A stretch of 7,628 bases of DNA from CAZAYB01 sp964489215 (lineage in GTDB: Bacteria > Planctomycetota > Phycisphaerae > Sedimentisphaerales > Anaerohalosphaeraceae): the NCBI GenBank assembly GCA_964489215.1, contig CAZAYB010000153.1:1-7628 (forward strand), written 5' to 3'. The number at the start of each line of letters is the position of its first letter. Within the stretch, counting starts at the first letter, position 1. A program made the position numbers and the translations under genes. Shown here in pieces: positions 1 through 5,691 of the stretch. Below the pieces are notes generated by a model. It worked only from the letters and a program-made list of their open reading frames with translations, was not told the origin of the DNA and searched no databases.

Positions 1-395
1 GGCATACAAGGATCTGTGGCAGGTGGAACTGGCGTTTCGCCAGCTCAAGAGCGAGCTGGAGATAGGGCCGATCTATCACTGGAAAGACCGTAGGATCCGG
101 GCGCATGTGATGATCTGCTTTTTGGCGTTCGTCCTTCGAACGGTTTTCTACAAGAAACTCAAGAAAAAATATAGGAATGTTTCTTATACCGCAATAATGG
201 CCGATGTGAAGGCGCTGAGAACCTGCGAGGTCAGCGTCAAAGCCGAGAAGATCAAGCTCAGGACAGAACTTGAACCGGGGGCAGTGAAGGCCTTTCGGGC
301 CATCGGCATGAGGCCACCAAGCCATTTGCTTTCAAAAGTTACCCTTGAAGGTGTAGTGATACGTCAATAAGCGCGCTTTCTAAGAGACGAAATAG
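1..395 (+). mobile_element. Right-hand part of an IS4/IS1634-type insertion sequence (left part outside window)
   Basis: The stretch holds the 3' end of a DDE transposase gene and whatever short non-coding end the element has. The left end is outside the window, so terminal inverted repeats and target duplications cannot be compared and the right boundary is only bracketed. It lies after the transposase stop at 368-370 and before the antitoxin remnant that is readable from about 396-413. The GC-rich composition of the first 350 bases contrasts with the AT-rich sequence after about 546, which fits an acquired element. Confidence 0.45.
2..370 (+). CDS. IS4/IS1634-type transposase, C-terminal fragment (5' end outside window)
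   Basis: The frame is open from base 2, so this is a gene cut by the window edge rather than one starting at the GTG at 23. Its first residues read AYKDLWQVELAFRQLKSELE. That matches the C-terminal signature of IS4-superfamily DDE transposases, Y-(2)-R-(3)-E-(6)-K, with Leu in the Arg position. The Glu encoded at 26-28 would be the third catalytic carboxylate and the Lys at 47-49 the conserved Lys. A hydrophobic helix (MICFLAFVLRTVF) follows, as usual in this group, and the protein ends near AIGMRPPSHLL with TAA at 368-370. It would cut and join the ends of its own element. The first two catalytic Asp residues lie outside the window, so activity cannot be judged. IS1634 rather than another IS4-superfamily group is a recognition call. 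Confidence 0.85.
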   Translation, partial: AYKDLWQVELAFRQLKSELEIGPIYHWKDRRIRAHVMICFLAFVLRTVFYKKLKKKYRNVSYTAIMADVKALRTCEVSVKAEKIKLRTELEPGAVKAFRAIGMRPPSHLLSKVTLEGVVIRQ

Positions 396-545
396 CAAGG
401 ACTTACTAAACTATGGTGTCGAAGTTCCGATATACAAGTTAGCACGTTGCAACGTCTAATCCAGGCCCTTGGAGGACAGCTTGAGTTGATTGCTCATATG
501 CCGGGTGGTGACATACGTATCAGTCAATTCAAAACGCAGTCATGA
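396..545 (+). pseudogene. C-terminal remnant of an XRE/HigA-like helix-turn-helix antitoxin
   Basis: Reading + from 396 to the TGA at 543-545 gives a C-terminal segment including RSSDIQVSTLQRLIQALGG, then LELIAHMPGGDIRI. This is the classic end of small XRE-family antitoxins (family pattern ERRSDM-VSTLRR-I-ALGG-LELVA-FP-G-VRI), which bind their toxin and repress their own promoter. There is no start codon: TAG at 393-395 interrupts the frame. The helix-turn-helix is not intact. The residues MVSK, expected just before the SSD motif, occur at 413-424 in a different frame, consistent with a small deletion (see findings). No toxin gene is visible in the window. The insertion sequence immediately upstream probably removed or displaced the front of the gene. 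The family call rests on pattern recognition of about 45 residues. Confidence 0.65.
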
Positions 546-690
546 TCTACACTCAAAGCTTGTTTATGATTGTGATTTTGCTATGAATTTTTGGAGAAAA
601 TCTTTTGCAGTGCATTGTTTTGCCTATTTTTCAATTTTTTGTGTCATTATTCAAGACCAGAAAAGCCCTGTCATACTAAAAATCCCTAAA
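546..690. other. AT-rich intergenic stretch, no gene recognised
   Basis: Between the antitoxin remnant stop and the end of the converging Cys-rich gene I see no credible coding frame, RNA gene or GC-rich hairpin followed by a T run on either strand. An open frame crosses it (490-711, +) but looks like chance: it starts inside the antitoxin remnant in another frame, has no Shine-Dalgarno sequence and is rich in Phe, Cys and Tyr from the AT-rich DNA. The leftward operon must end here or run through towards the IS, and no clear terminator is visible for it. Confidence 0.5.
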
Positions 691-1122
691 TTATTTTTTT
701 ATCACCATTAATGTGCATCGGGCTTTGTGACATTCGCTCAGGTCAATTTTATATTTGAATCCAAGAGGTTCAAGCACTCTGCGATAAAGAGTGTCACAAT
801 GGTGGCAATAATACTCATACGGTTCAATATGCTTTTCTCCCAACAACCTTCCCATACTTGGGCAATATCGCATATGGAATTGAAAAACACCTTTATCTTC
901 ATCAAGGATCATGCGAAAATCCGCTGCTTCTTCTGTAAGCGTATGACTCCAGTATTCGAAACACCCGGCCAGTCCTTTTTGCTCAGCTAATTCACGAAGA
1001 TTACCAAGGAAGTTATCAGACAGATCTTCCCAAAATCGAACAACCTCTTCTTTACCGCCTTTGCTATGCAGATATTTGAACAGCTCACTATATGTAGGTA
1101 TGAACTCGGTACAGGAAATCAT
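691..1122 (-). CDS. Cys-rich protein B, ATC hydrolase-like family (143 aa)
   Basis: This is a small soluble protein without signal peptide or membrane segment. An N-terminal helical half is followed by a Cys-rich half: CPSMGRLLG (Cys87), YYCHHCD (Cys106, Cys109), then Cys131 and Cys136 near the end. The layout CP...C-x2-C...C resembles the L-2-amino-thiazoline-4-carboxylate hydrolase family (PF14196-like), whose named members open a thiazoline ring to yield S-carbamoyl-cysteine or N-carbamoyl-cysteine, but most members have no tested role. The Cys could bind metal or be catalytic. It starts 3 bp after the stop of the neighbouring gene, with GGAAAGGA about 6 nt before the ATG, so the two are almost certainly co-translated. 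It aligns with that neighbour along most of its length (see findings). The family assignment is from memory; the gene itself is secure. Confidence 0.8.
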   Translation of the reverse strand: MISCTEFIPTYSELFKYLHSKGGKEEVVRFWEDLSDNFLGNLRELAEQKGLAGCFEYWSHTLTEEAADFRMILDEDKGVFQFHMRYCPSMGRLLGEKHIEPYEYYCHHCDTLYRRVLEPLGFKYKIDLSECHKARCTLMVIKK

Positions 1123-1125
1123 CTT

Positions 1126-1596
1126 TTATCCTTTCCAGAATTTTTGCACACATTTGCCCTTGCCCTTTTCGTATAGACAACTGCAGCGATAGCCTGCATT
1201 TCGACAAATTGTATCGTTGACCACTGCAGTTGACTCACAAAAGCTATCTGTAAATAATGAGTCCATCTTTTTAAGATGAGCAACAGCAGGGCATTTGCTT
1301 ACCTGTAGAACAAGCTTTTCTCCCTCATAACTGAAAGTGTATTCACCTTGCTCAAGATTCATTATTTCAATGAAATGTTTTTTTATAGCAGCTAACCCAT
1401 TCTTTTTAAGCTTTTCACTCAAGGGGGCAAAATAAGTCTCGCCCACCTGTTGAAGGAATTCTTTTAAATCTTTCGGTCCTAATTTATCTTCGAGATATTT
1501 GATGCTGTAACATAAAGCCCCGTGAAAATCTTTATGCAGATATATATTATCAGAAGCTTTGCATGCCAGTACTTTCTTTTTTTCATTTTTAGTCAT
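1126..1596 (-). CDS. Cys-rich protein A, ATC hydrolase-like family (156 aa)
   Basis: This is a cytoplasmic-looking protein with a Lys-rich N-terminus and no signal peptide. The middle (about residues 44-100) is helical and then beta-like. The C-terminal third carries KCPAVAHLKK (Cys102), SFCEST (Cys120), Cys131, Cys138, Cys140 and a final GKGKCVQKFWKG (Cys149). The CP motif and the later Cys resemble PF14196-type ATC hydrolases, but the second Cys of the paralogue's C-x2-C pair is Thr here, so the two proteins are not interchangeable. The gene lies 16 bp after the second lyase gene and 3 bp before its paralogue, with AGGGA about 6 nt before ATG. Operon position suggests a role tied to the lyases, perhaps on a ring or thioester-like product, but nothing in the sequence fixes the substrate. 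Confidence 0.8.
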   Translation of the reverse strand: MTKNEKKKVLACKASDNIYLHKDFHGALCYSIKYLEDKLGPKDLKEFLQQVGETYFAPLSEKLKKNGLAAIKKHFIEIMNLEQGEYTFSYEGEKLVLQVSKCPAVAHLKKMDSLFTDSFCESTAVVNDTICRNAGYRCSCLYEKGKGKCVQKFWKG

Positions 1597-1612
1597 AAGA
1601 AATCCCTGCTTA

Positions 1613-2479
1613 TCAGCATTTTCTCTTAAGAAACGGGGCAGTTATGTTTGGTTCACATAATCCCTTTTCGGCAAGATTTTGTTTAATACGATACATCCAA
1701 TCTATGAGCAAATCATCACCGATCATGTCCATCATATTTTTCATAAATCGCTGCTGAAGTTCATATGCTTTCTTTGTATCCTTTTTCAGGCATATACCAT
1801 ACAACTCTTTCAAAGATTTTATAAAGCAGGTTCCTCCACCGGTAACTAGACCATCGGCCCCCATCAGGATGGAAACATCAATCAAAGCCTCATCTCCCTG
1901 CATAAGAAAAAAAGGTCTGGTTTCCTTGTCCGGATATTTTCTGAGCAGTTCCATAACTAAATGAAAATTGCCACTGGAATCCTTGAGGCCGACGACATTT
2001 TTCAGTTTAAGTGCATTTTCAATCATATCTAAGTCATAGGTATTACCTGTTGCGGCGGGTGCGTTATAAAAAATGTAAGGCTTATCAATATTTTCGCTTA
2101 CGTCTTTAATAAAACCTGACAAGCTTTTCGGATGAGGGTGTTTATAGTAGAAAGGCGCGGTTGAGGTTAGAAAGTCAAAATCGAATTTCTCGAGTGCTTT
2201 GGCGTTTTTTATTACCCTTTTAGTGGACGTGTCGGATATGGCGACAATCAGAGGTTTTCTTTTATGAATATGCGATGAAGCTATTTCCACTGCCGCTATT
2301 TTCTGATCATCAAGCAGAGCGGTACCTTCGCCCATAGAACCAAGTATCATTATACCATCGGCGCCTTCTGATACGGCATAATCAATAATATCGCAAAGAG
2401 CTTTTTTGTCGATCTTCTCCTCTTTATTCAAAGGAGTAGGGATTGCGGCAACGACACCGGAGAGTTTAGTCATAATCAT
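1613..2479 (-). CDS. DapA/NanA-superfamily aldolase/lyase, substrate unknown (288 aa)
   Basis: A full-length TIM-barrel class I aldolase of the dihydrodipicolinate synthase / N-acetylneuraminate lyase superfamily (usual length about 290-300). Visible motifs: GSMGEG at 47-52 (substrate carboxylate loop), PFYY at 109-112, YNAPAATG at 138-145 with the general acid/base Tyr138, and VGLKDSSG at 163-170 with Schiff-base Lys166; then QGDEAL and GADGLVTGG. It should form an imine with pyruvate or a 2-keto acid and cleave, condense or dehydrate it in the cytoplasm. It is not canonical DapA: the position of E. coli Arg138 is Ala143, and the second hydroxyl residue of GTTGE is Met49. It is not clearly NanA either. 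2-keto-3-deoxy sugar or sialic-acid-like substrates are plausible. The ATG at 2473 (third codon) has better Shine-Dalgarno spacing (GGA, 8 nt) than the one at 2479. Confidence 0.9.
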   Translation of the reverse strand: MIMTKLSGVVAAIPTPLNKEEKIDKKALCDIIDYAVSEGADGIMILGSMGEGTALLDDQKIAAVEIASSHIHKRKPLIVAISDTSTKRVIKNAKALEKFDFDFLTSTAPFYYKHPHPKSLSGFIKDVSENIDKPYIFYNAPAATGNTYDLDMIENALKLKNVVGLKDSSGNFHLVMELLRKYPDKETRPFFLMQGDEALIDVSILMGADGLVTGGGTCFIKSLKELYGICLKKDTKKAYELQQRFMKNMMDMIGDDLLIDWMYRIKQNLAEKGLCEPNITAPFLKRKC

Positions 2480-2498
2480 TATCCGTTCAAACCAATTC

Positions 2499-3410
2499 TT
2501 ATAAGATGTTCTTTGAAATTAAAAACTGTTTTAAATTATCCATTTCCTCATCAGAAATACTGTAATAGGGCTTTCTTCGCCACCTTTGACCCATTTTGAA
2601 CAACTCATATACTCCGTGCATAATTGCATCAAAGCCGCCTTTGGATTTTATAGCATAACCGAAATAAGGCATATCATAATCCCTGATAATATCTTTAGCG
2701 GCAGCATAATTATCATTCTGAATAAAGTTCCAGTATTTATTTGCGATTCCTGGCTTAAAAGTTATAAATGTTGAAAGGTAACCGTCACAGCCGTAATGAT
2801 GCATATTAAGGTGATGCTGTTTCTGTCCACCAGCAATTACCGCCATTTCATCATGTACCAAAAGCGACATTTTCCTGGCAAAATCATTACCGTAATCATC
2901 TTTAACCGCAACTACTTTTGCTCCAATTCTTAATGTTTCTTTTAAGGTGGATATGCCGAAGTCAATTCCCCGGGGAATAAAGATATTCGTTACTGCCATA
3001 ACCGGAATATGTTCTGATACAGCTTTATAATATTGTGCAACTGTTTCACAAGTGCAGGACCCTGCCCAATCACAAGGTAATGCCATAAGTACATCCACGC
3101 CAATATCGGAGCAATATTCAGCGAACTCAATAGCTTTTTGAGTATGCCAGATATCGGTGGCTGCTATAACCATAGCCCTGCCCGCGGTTTGTTCTACTAC
3201 AAGTCTGGTTAAGTCCGCTATTTCCTTTTCGGTTAGGGTTGAGAACAATGAATCGCCGTGTGTGAGCATTACAGTTTTGCTTCCGGCCTGGATGCAGAAG
3301 TCGAGATAATTGCGAATATTTTTTTCGTCTAAATCTCCATTTCTGGTAAAAAGTGTTCTTATCGAAGCAACAGGGCAAGATAAGTTATGTCTGACTTCTT
3401 CCAAATTCAA
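2499..3410 (-). CDS. Divergent DapA-superfamily protein, substrate unknown (303 aa)
   Basis: Length and layout match the DapA/NanA TIM barrel. An N-terminal strand precedes NGDLDEKNIRNYLDFCIQAG; the glycine loop is changed to LTHGDSLFSTLT (49-60); AVKDDYGND carries the presumed Schiff-base Lys170; and AGGQKQHHLNMHHYGCDGY precedes a late helical domain. The two usual tyrosines are missing: the YY motif region reads LPCDWAG (111-117), and the YN-P--TG motif reads VTNIFIPRG (140-148), with Thr141 where Tyr is expected. It may still form an imine but must use other residues for proton transfer, or act on an unusual substrate. It starts at TTG 3410, the first start after an in-frame TGA, with AAAGG 7 nt before it; the next in-frame ATG is Met48, inside the conserved barrel. 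It is 59 bp after the BNR gene and 19 bp before the second lyase. Confidence 0.88.
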   Translation of the reverse strand: MNLEEVRHNLSCPVASIRTLFTRNGDLDEKNIRNYLDFCIQAGSKTVMLTHGDSLFSTLTEKEIADLTRLVVEQTAGRAMVIAATDIWHTQKAIEFAEYCSDIGVDVLMALPCDWAGSCTCETVAQYYKAVSEHIPVMAVTNIFIPRGIDFGISTLKETLRIGAKVVAVKDDYGNDFARKMSLLVHDEMAVIAGGQKQHHLNMHHYGCDGYLSTFITFKPGIANKYWNFIQNDNYAAAKDIIRDYDMPYFGYAIKSKGGFDAIMHGVYELFKMGQRWRRKPYYSISDEEMDNLKQFLISKNIL

Positions 3411-3417
3411 AGCAAAA

Positions 3418-3422
3418 CCTTT
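3418..3422 (-). promoter_or_regulatory. Ribosome binding site deciding the TTG start of the first lyase gene
   Basis: On the - strand AAAGG sits 7 nt before TTG at 3408-3410. An in-frame TGA lies just upstream, and no in-frame ATG or GTG occurs before the conserved first strand of the barrel. The TTG is therefore the best start. A weak codon here may set a lower translation level than for its neighbours. Confidence 0.6.
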
Positions 3423-3469
3423 ATATCATCAAATTTGTGCCGAATGAAGCTGACTTACAATCCGGTTCA

Positions 3470-4765
3470 TCACTGGCACAAAGGGTCACCAATTACCGAA
3501 CAATCTATGAAATACGGAGAATCCGGGTCAGTACTCATTAGCCAGTTTTCTGCGATAAACAAAAAGTCAAACAAATCAATTCGGCAATTATTATTAATAT
3601 CGCCAATAAGATAACCATAGGTTCCGCAGTTTTCAAATAATTTGTCGTAATAAATCAAATTTCCCGCCGAATATGTTGGAACCGGCCAGGGCAGCGACGT
3701 ATCGGCTGTGTAATAACCCATATATATATTGTTTTCATCTATGAGGGCAAAGGTCGGATATCCGGTAGCAGAGTTCGCATTAGGTCTGGGATTTACGCTG
3801 TCAAAGGCGTACTGAAAATTGACGCCGTCTTGCGAAATATATACACTTGTTTTATTACCCGATGAACTTAATCTTCTGCATCCGAGCATAATCGTTCCAT
3901 CTGCCAGTCTGATTAAAGCCGGGCTGTGCCCCGGGATGCCAACCAACTGAGGCGATGTCCAAGTATAGCCGTCATCAAAAGATTCGACATAATATAACTG
4001 ACCCTTCGAATAAGGAAAACCGCTGTCAACCTGATCCGTTCTCGCCACGGCAAGTAAAGAGCCGTTGCTTCTTACAACAATATCAACTTCGTTGAATGCT
4101 TTATAACCTTCCTGTCCCGGAAGTACATCGTCAAAAGCTCTTTCCAGACGAGTCCAGGTGATACCGGCGTCAGTACTTCTGTAAAAACCGCAGACAACCC
4201 CTTCCGATGGCGTGTCACGGTTTAGCAAATATGCCGGCAGCAACCAATCTCCGTTATTTGCAATAAGAATTCCTGCTGAAATCGGTTCAATGTCTGCAGC
4301 GTCGGTAGGCACAACAGCGATCTGGGTAAAAGTCTGCCCGTTATCGCTGCTCTTTAGAACATATGTTTTTGATGTATAATTAGATATCTCACCAATTGAA
4401 AGAAAGTCGTTCATGGCAAGATATATGTCGCCGTCAGGTGCGGTAGAAAGATATCCGCCGAGTGCTCCGAATTCGCCATGCTGTGAGGTCATAACAAGGT
4501 AAGGTTCCGACCAGTTCTGACCGCTATCAGTGGACCTGGAAAAAGCAAGCAGCGTACCCGGGCTTGCGTCCCCGATAGGCTCATCAGAATCACCAATGCC
4601 TAAACAACAGACCAAGTCACCGTTCGATGCCTTAACCACAGAAGGCGTAAGGCTCTGTGTGGTATCATAAACTATATCTGAACGAATGATACTGAAATCT
4701 GAAACATCTGAAAAAAGTAAACCTGTCGAAAGAAGAACAAAACAAAATACAAATATTTTTTTCAT
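3470..4765 (-). CDS. Secreted sialidase-like BNR/Asp-box protein with C-terminal dockerin-like module (431 aa)
   Basis: A signal peptide (MKKIFVFCFVLLSTGLLFS) leads into a six-bladed propeller-type domain with Asp boxes at about 78-85 (STDSGQNW), 140-146 (SDNGQTF), 197-204 (STDAGITW), 262-269 (SFDDGYTW) and a weak one at 311-317. Sialidase-like active-site landmarks follow in the right order: NE at 225-226, Arg242 after SNGSLLAVA, Arg297/298, and GYP with Tyr336 in the nucleophile position. The N-terminal RIP arginine is absent (LTPS at 39-42). It would act outside the cytoplasm on a glycan, but true GH33 sialidase activity is uncertain. Residues 380-431 form a dockerin-like module (GDINNNCRIDLFDFLFIAENW) with a Cys pattern shared with other proteins in the window. 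AGAGG lies 5 nt before ATG, and the gene begins 15 bp after the prepilin-like gene. Confidence 0.88.
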   Translation of the reverse strand: MKKIFVFCFVLLSTGLLFSDVSDFSIIRSDIVYDTTQSLTPSVVKASNGDLVCCLGIGDSDEPIGDASPGTLLAFSRSTDSGQNWSEPYLVMTSQHGEFGALGGYLSTAPDGDIYLAMNDFLSIGEISNYTSKTYVLKSSDNGQTFTQIAVVPTDAADIEPISAGILIANNGDWLLPAYLLNRDTPSEGVVCGFYRSTDAGITWTRLERAFDDVLPGQEGYKAFNEVDIVVRSNGSLLAVARTDQVDSGFPYSKGQLYYVESFDDGYTWTSPQLVGIPGHSPALIRLADGTIMLGCRRLSSSGNKTSVYISQDGVNFQYAFDSVNPRPNANSATGYPTFALIDENNIYMGYYTADTSLPWPVPTYSAGNLIYYDKLFENCGTYGYLIGDINNNCRIDLFDFLFIAENWLMSTDPDSPYFIDCSVIGDPLCQ

Positions 4766-4780
4766 TTGAACCTCTAATAA

Positions 4781-5596
4781 TTAATTACGTTTTGCAAGAG
4801 ATTTTGCCCACATATCATTTTTGTTTTCGACAACATCTTTTTTTGCCTCCCTGGAAACTGCCCCCGATATAAAAGCGCAATTAGCCGAATCGTTATGCAC
4901 GAAATTAGCGCCGTTATATGGAATCGTCACATTCTGCGAAAGCAGTATACTGCTGTACATGAAAACTCCATCGTCATCAGGTGTATCGTCAAGAGGGAAC
5001 ATCCCCATGTTATGGACCCACCAGCTCCATGCCCGGGAATCCATGAAAGTCAGTGTTCTGCTGGGAAATCTTGAAACTTTATTGGGCAGATAAGGAAATT
5101 GTGAGTAATAATCCTTACTCGCTCCCGCTTCTTTGGATAGTTTGCCTGAATAATCTATAACCACCGGGTAATTTACACCGAGTGACCAGGGCTTGGGACG
5201 CTCCGCCGTTCCTCTAACCGAGGGGCAGTTGCCTATTTCGGCGAAATCCTCTTCCTGATACCAATCCGTTCCCTGAAAATTAATTGTTTCGAATTTCTCA
5301 CCCGGAGCGACATAAGGCAGCATACAACCCAGCCAGCCGTCGGTGGTTACTATATATTTGTCCTGTGAAGCTACATACTTCGGATTACTGAAATAGGGAA
5401 CCCTGTCGTCGTAATCATGAGCGTAAGTCAGCAATGCGTAAATAAGCTGTTTCTGATTTGATGCGCAGGTTACTGCTCTGGCCATTTCTTTTACTCTCTG
5501 AAGACTGGGCATAAGAATTGACAAAAGCAAAGCGATAATAGATATAACGACCAGTAACTCTATCAGAGTGAATCCTCTTTTCTTTTTCTCATTCAT
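4781..5596 (-). CDS. Prepilin-like (type II secretion/pseudopilin) protein with degenerate H-X9-DG motif (271 aa)
   Basis: The N-terminus MNEKKKRGFTLIELLVVI is a type IV prepilin leader. Cleavage and methylation would fall between Gly8 and Phe9, with Glu13 as the conserved mature Glu5, followed by a hydrophobic helix to about residue 32. Planctomycetes encode very many such proteins (DUF1559-like), usually ending with an H-X9-DG motif. Here His234 begins HNDSANCAFISGAV, giving H-X9-SG, so the Asp is replaced by Ser. The middle contains aromatic-rich stretches (RAWSWWVHNMG), perhaps a folded extracellular domain. An ATG at 5620 would add eight residues but has no Shine-Dalgarno sequence, while AGGTG precedes the ATG at 5596, so I chose the latter. 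It heads the leftward operon just after a terminator. Its role, pilus-like filament, secretion or surface display, is unknown. Confidence 0.88.
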   Translation of the reverse strand: MNEKKKRGFTLIELLVVISIIALLLSILMPSLQRVKEMARAVTCASNQKQLIYALLTYAHDYDDRVPYFSNPKYVASQDKYIVTTDGWLGCMLPYVAPGEKFETINFQGTDWYQEEDFAEIGNCPSVRGTAERPKPWSLGVNYPVVIDYSGKLSKEAGASKDYYSQFPYLPNKVSRFPSRTLTFMDSRAWSWWVHNMGMFPLDDTPDDDGVFMYSSILLSQNVTIPYNGANFVHNDSANCAFISGAVSREAKKDVVENKNDMWAKSLAKRN

Positions 5597-5600
5597 GCAG

Positions 5601-5605
5601 CACCT
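5601..5605 (-). promoter_or_regulatory. Ribosome binding site choosing the prepilin-like start
   Basis: AGGTG (- strand) lies 4 nt before the ATG at 5594-5596, inside a GGCAGGTG stretch. The alternative ATG at 5618-5620 is preceded only by AAATCGTA. The shorter product also puts the charged KKKRG leader close to the N-terminus, as is usual for prepilins. Confidence 0.55.
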
Positions 5606-5643
5606 GCCTTTTCGTATCATTTACGATTTCATTAATTTTAAGA

Positions 5644-5680
5644 TAAAAAAGTCCCTCAGCCGGCGGTCAACCGGCTGAGG
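5644..5680 (-). terminator. Rho-independent terminator after the PEP-CTERM gene
   Basis: On the - strand a perfect 10-bp stem CCTCAGCCGG / CCGGCTGAGG encloses a 7-nt loop (TTGACCG) and is followed by GAC and six T. It begins 11 nt after the TAA of the PEP-CTERM gene. It separates the two surface-protein genes on the right from the six-gene set on the left, which therefore needs its own promoter or partial readthrough. The arms lie at 5654-5663 and 5671-5680. Confidence 0.9.
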
Positions 5681-5691
5681 CAGAAAATAAC

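Noticed and set aside
490..711. Open frame of 73 codons on + strand
   Set aside because: It starts inside the antitoxin remnant in a different frame, lacks a ribosome binding site, and its composition is what AT-rich non-coding DNA gives.
727..990. Open frame of 87 codons on + strand
   Set aside because: It lies fully antisense to Cys-rich protein B, which has a good ribosome binding site, a recognisable Cys motif pattern and a homologous neighbour.
1613..2479. Naming this gene dapA (4-hydroxy-tetrahydrodipicolinate synthase)
   Set aside because: The carboxylate-binding Arg of true DapA is Ala here, the GTTGE loop is GSMGE, and the context is an exported BNR protein, not lysine synthesis. 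A superfamily name is safer.
3127..3378. Open frame of 83 codons on - strand in another frame of the first lyase gene
   Set aside because: Low-complexity basic product with no start signal; the overlapping lyase frame has clear family motifs.
3411..3469. Possible terminator or riboswitch in the 59-bp gap between the BNR and first lyase genes
   Set aside because: No inverted repeat followed by a T run and no recognisable riboswitch element; too short for most riboswitches.
3470..4765. Naming this gene nanH (exo-alpha-sialidase)
   Set aside because: The RIP-motif Arg is missing, so sialidase activity cannot be claimed from Asp boxes alone.
4821..5093. Open frame of 90 codons on + strand
   Set aside because: Antisense to the prepilin-like gene; no family features or start signal.
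5651..5683. Reading the GC-rich inverted repeat as an IS terminal repeat or operator
   Set aside because: On the - strand it has the stem, short loop and T run of a terminator, placed directly after a stop codon, which explains it fully.
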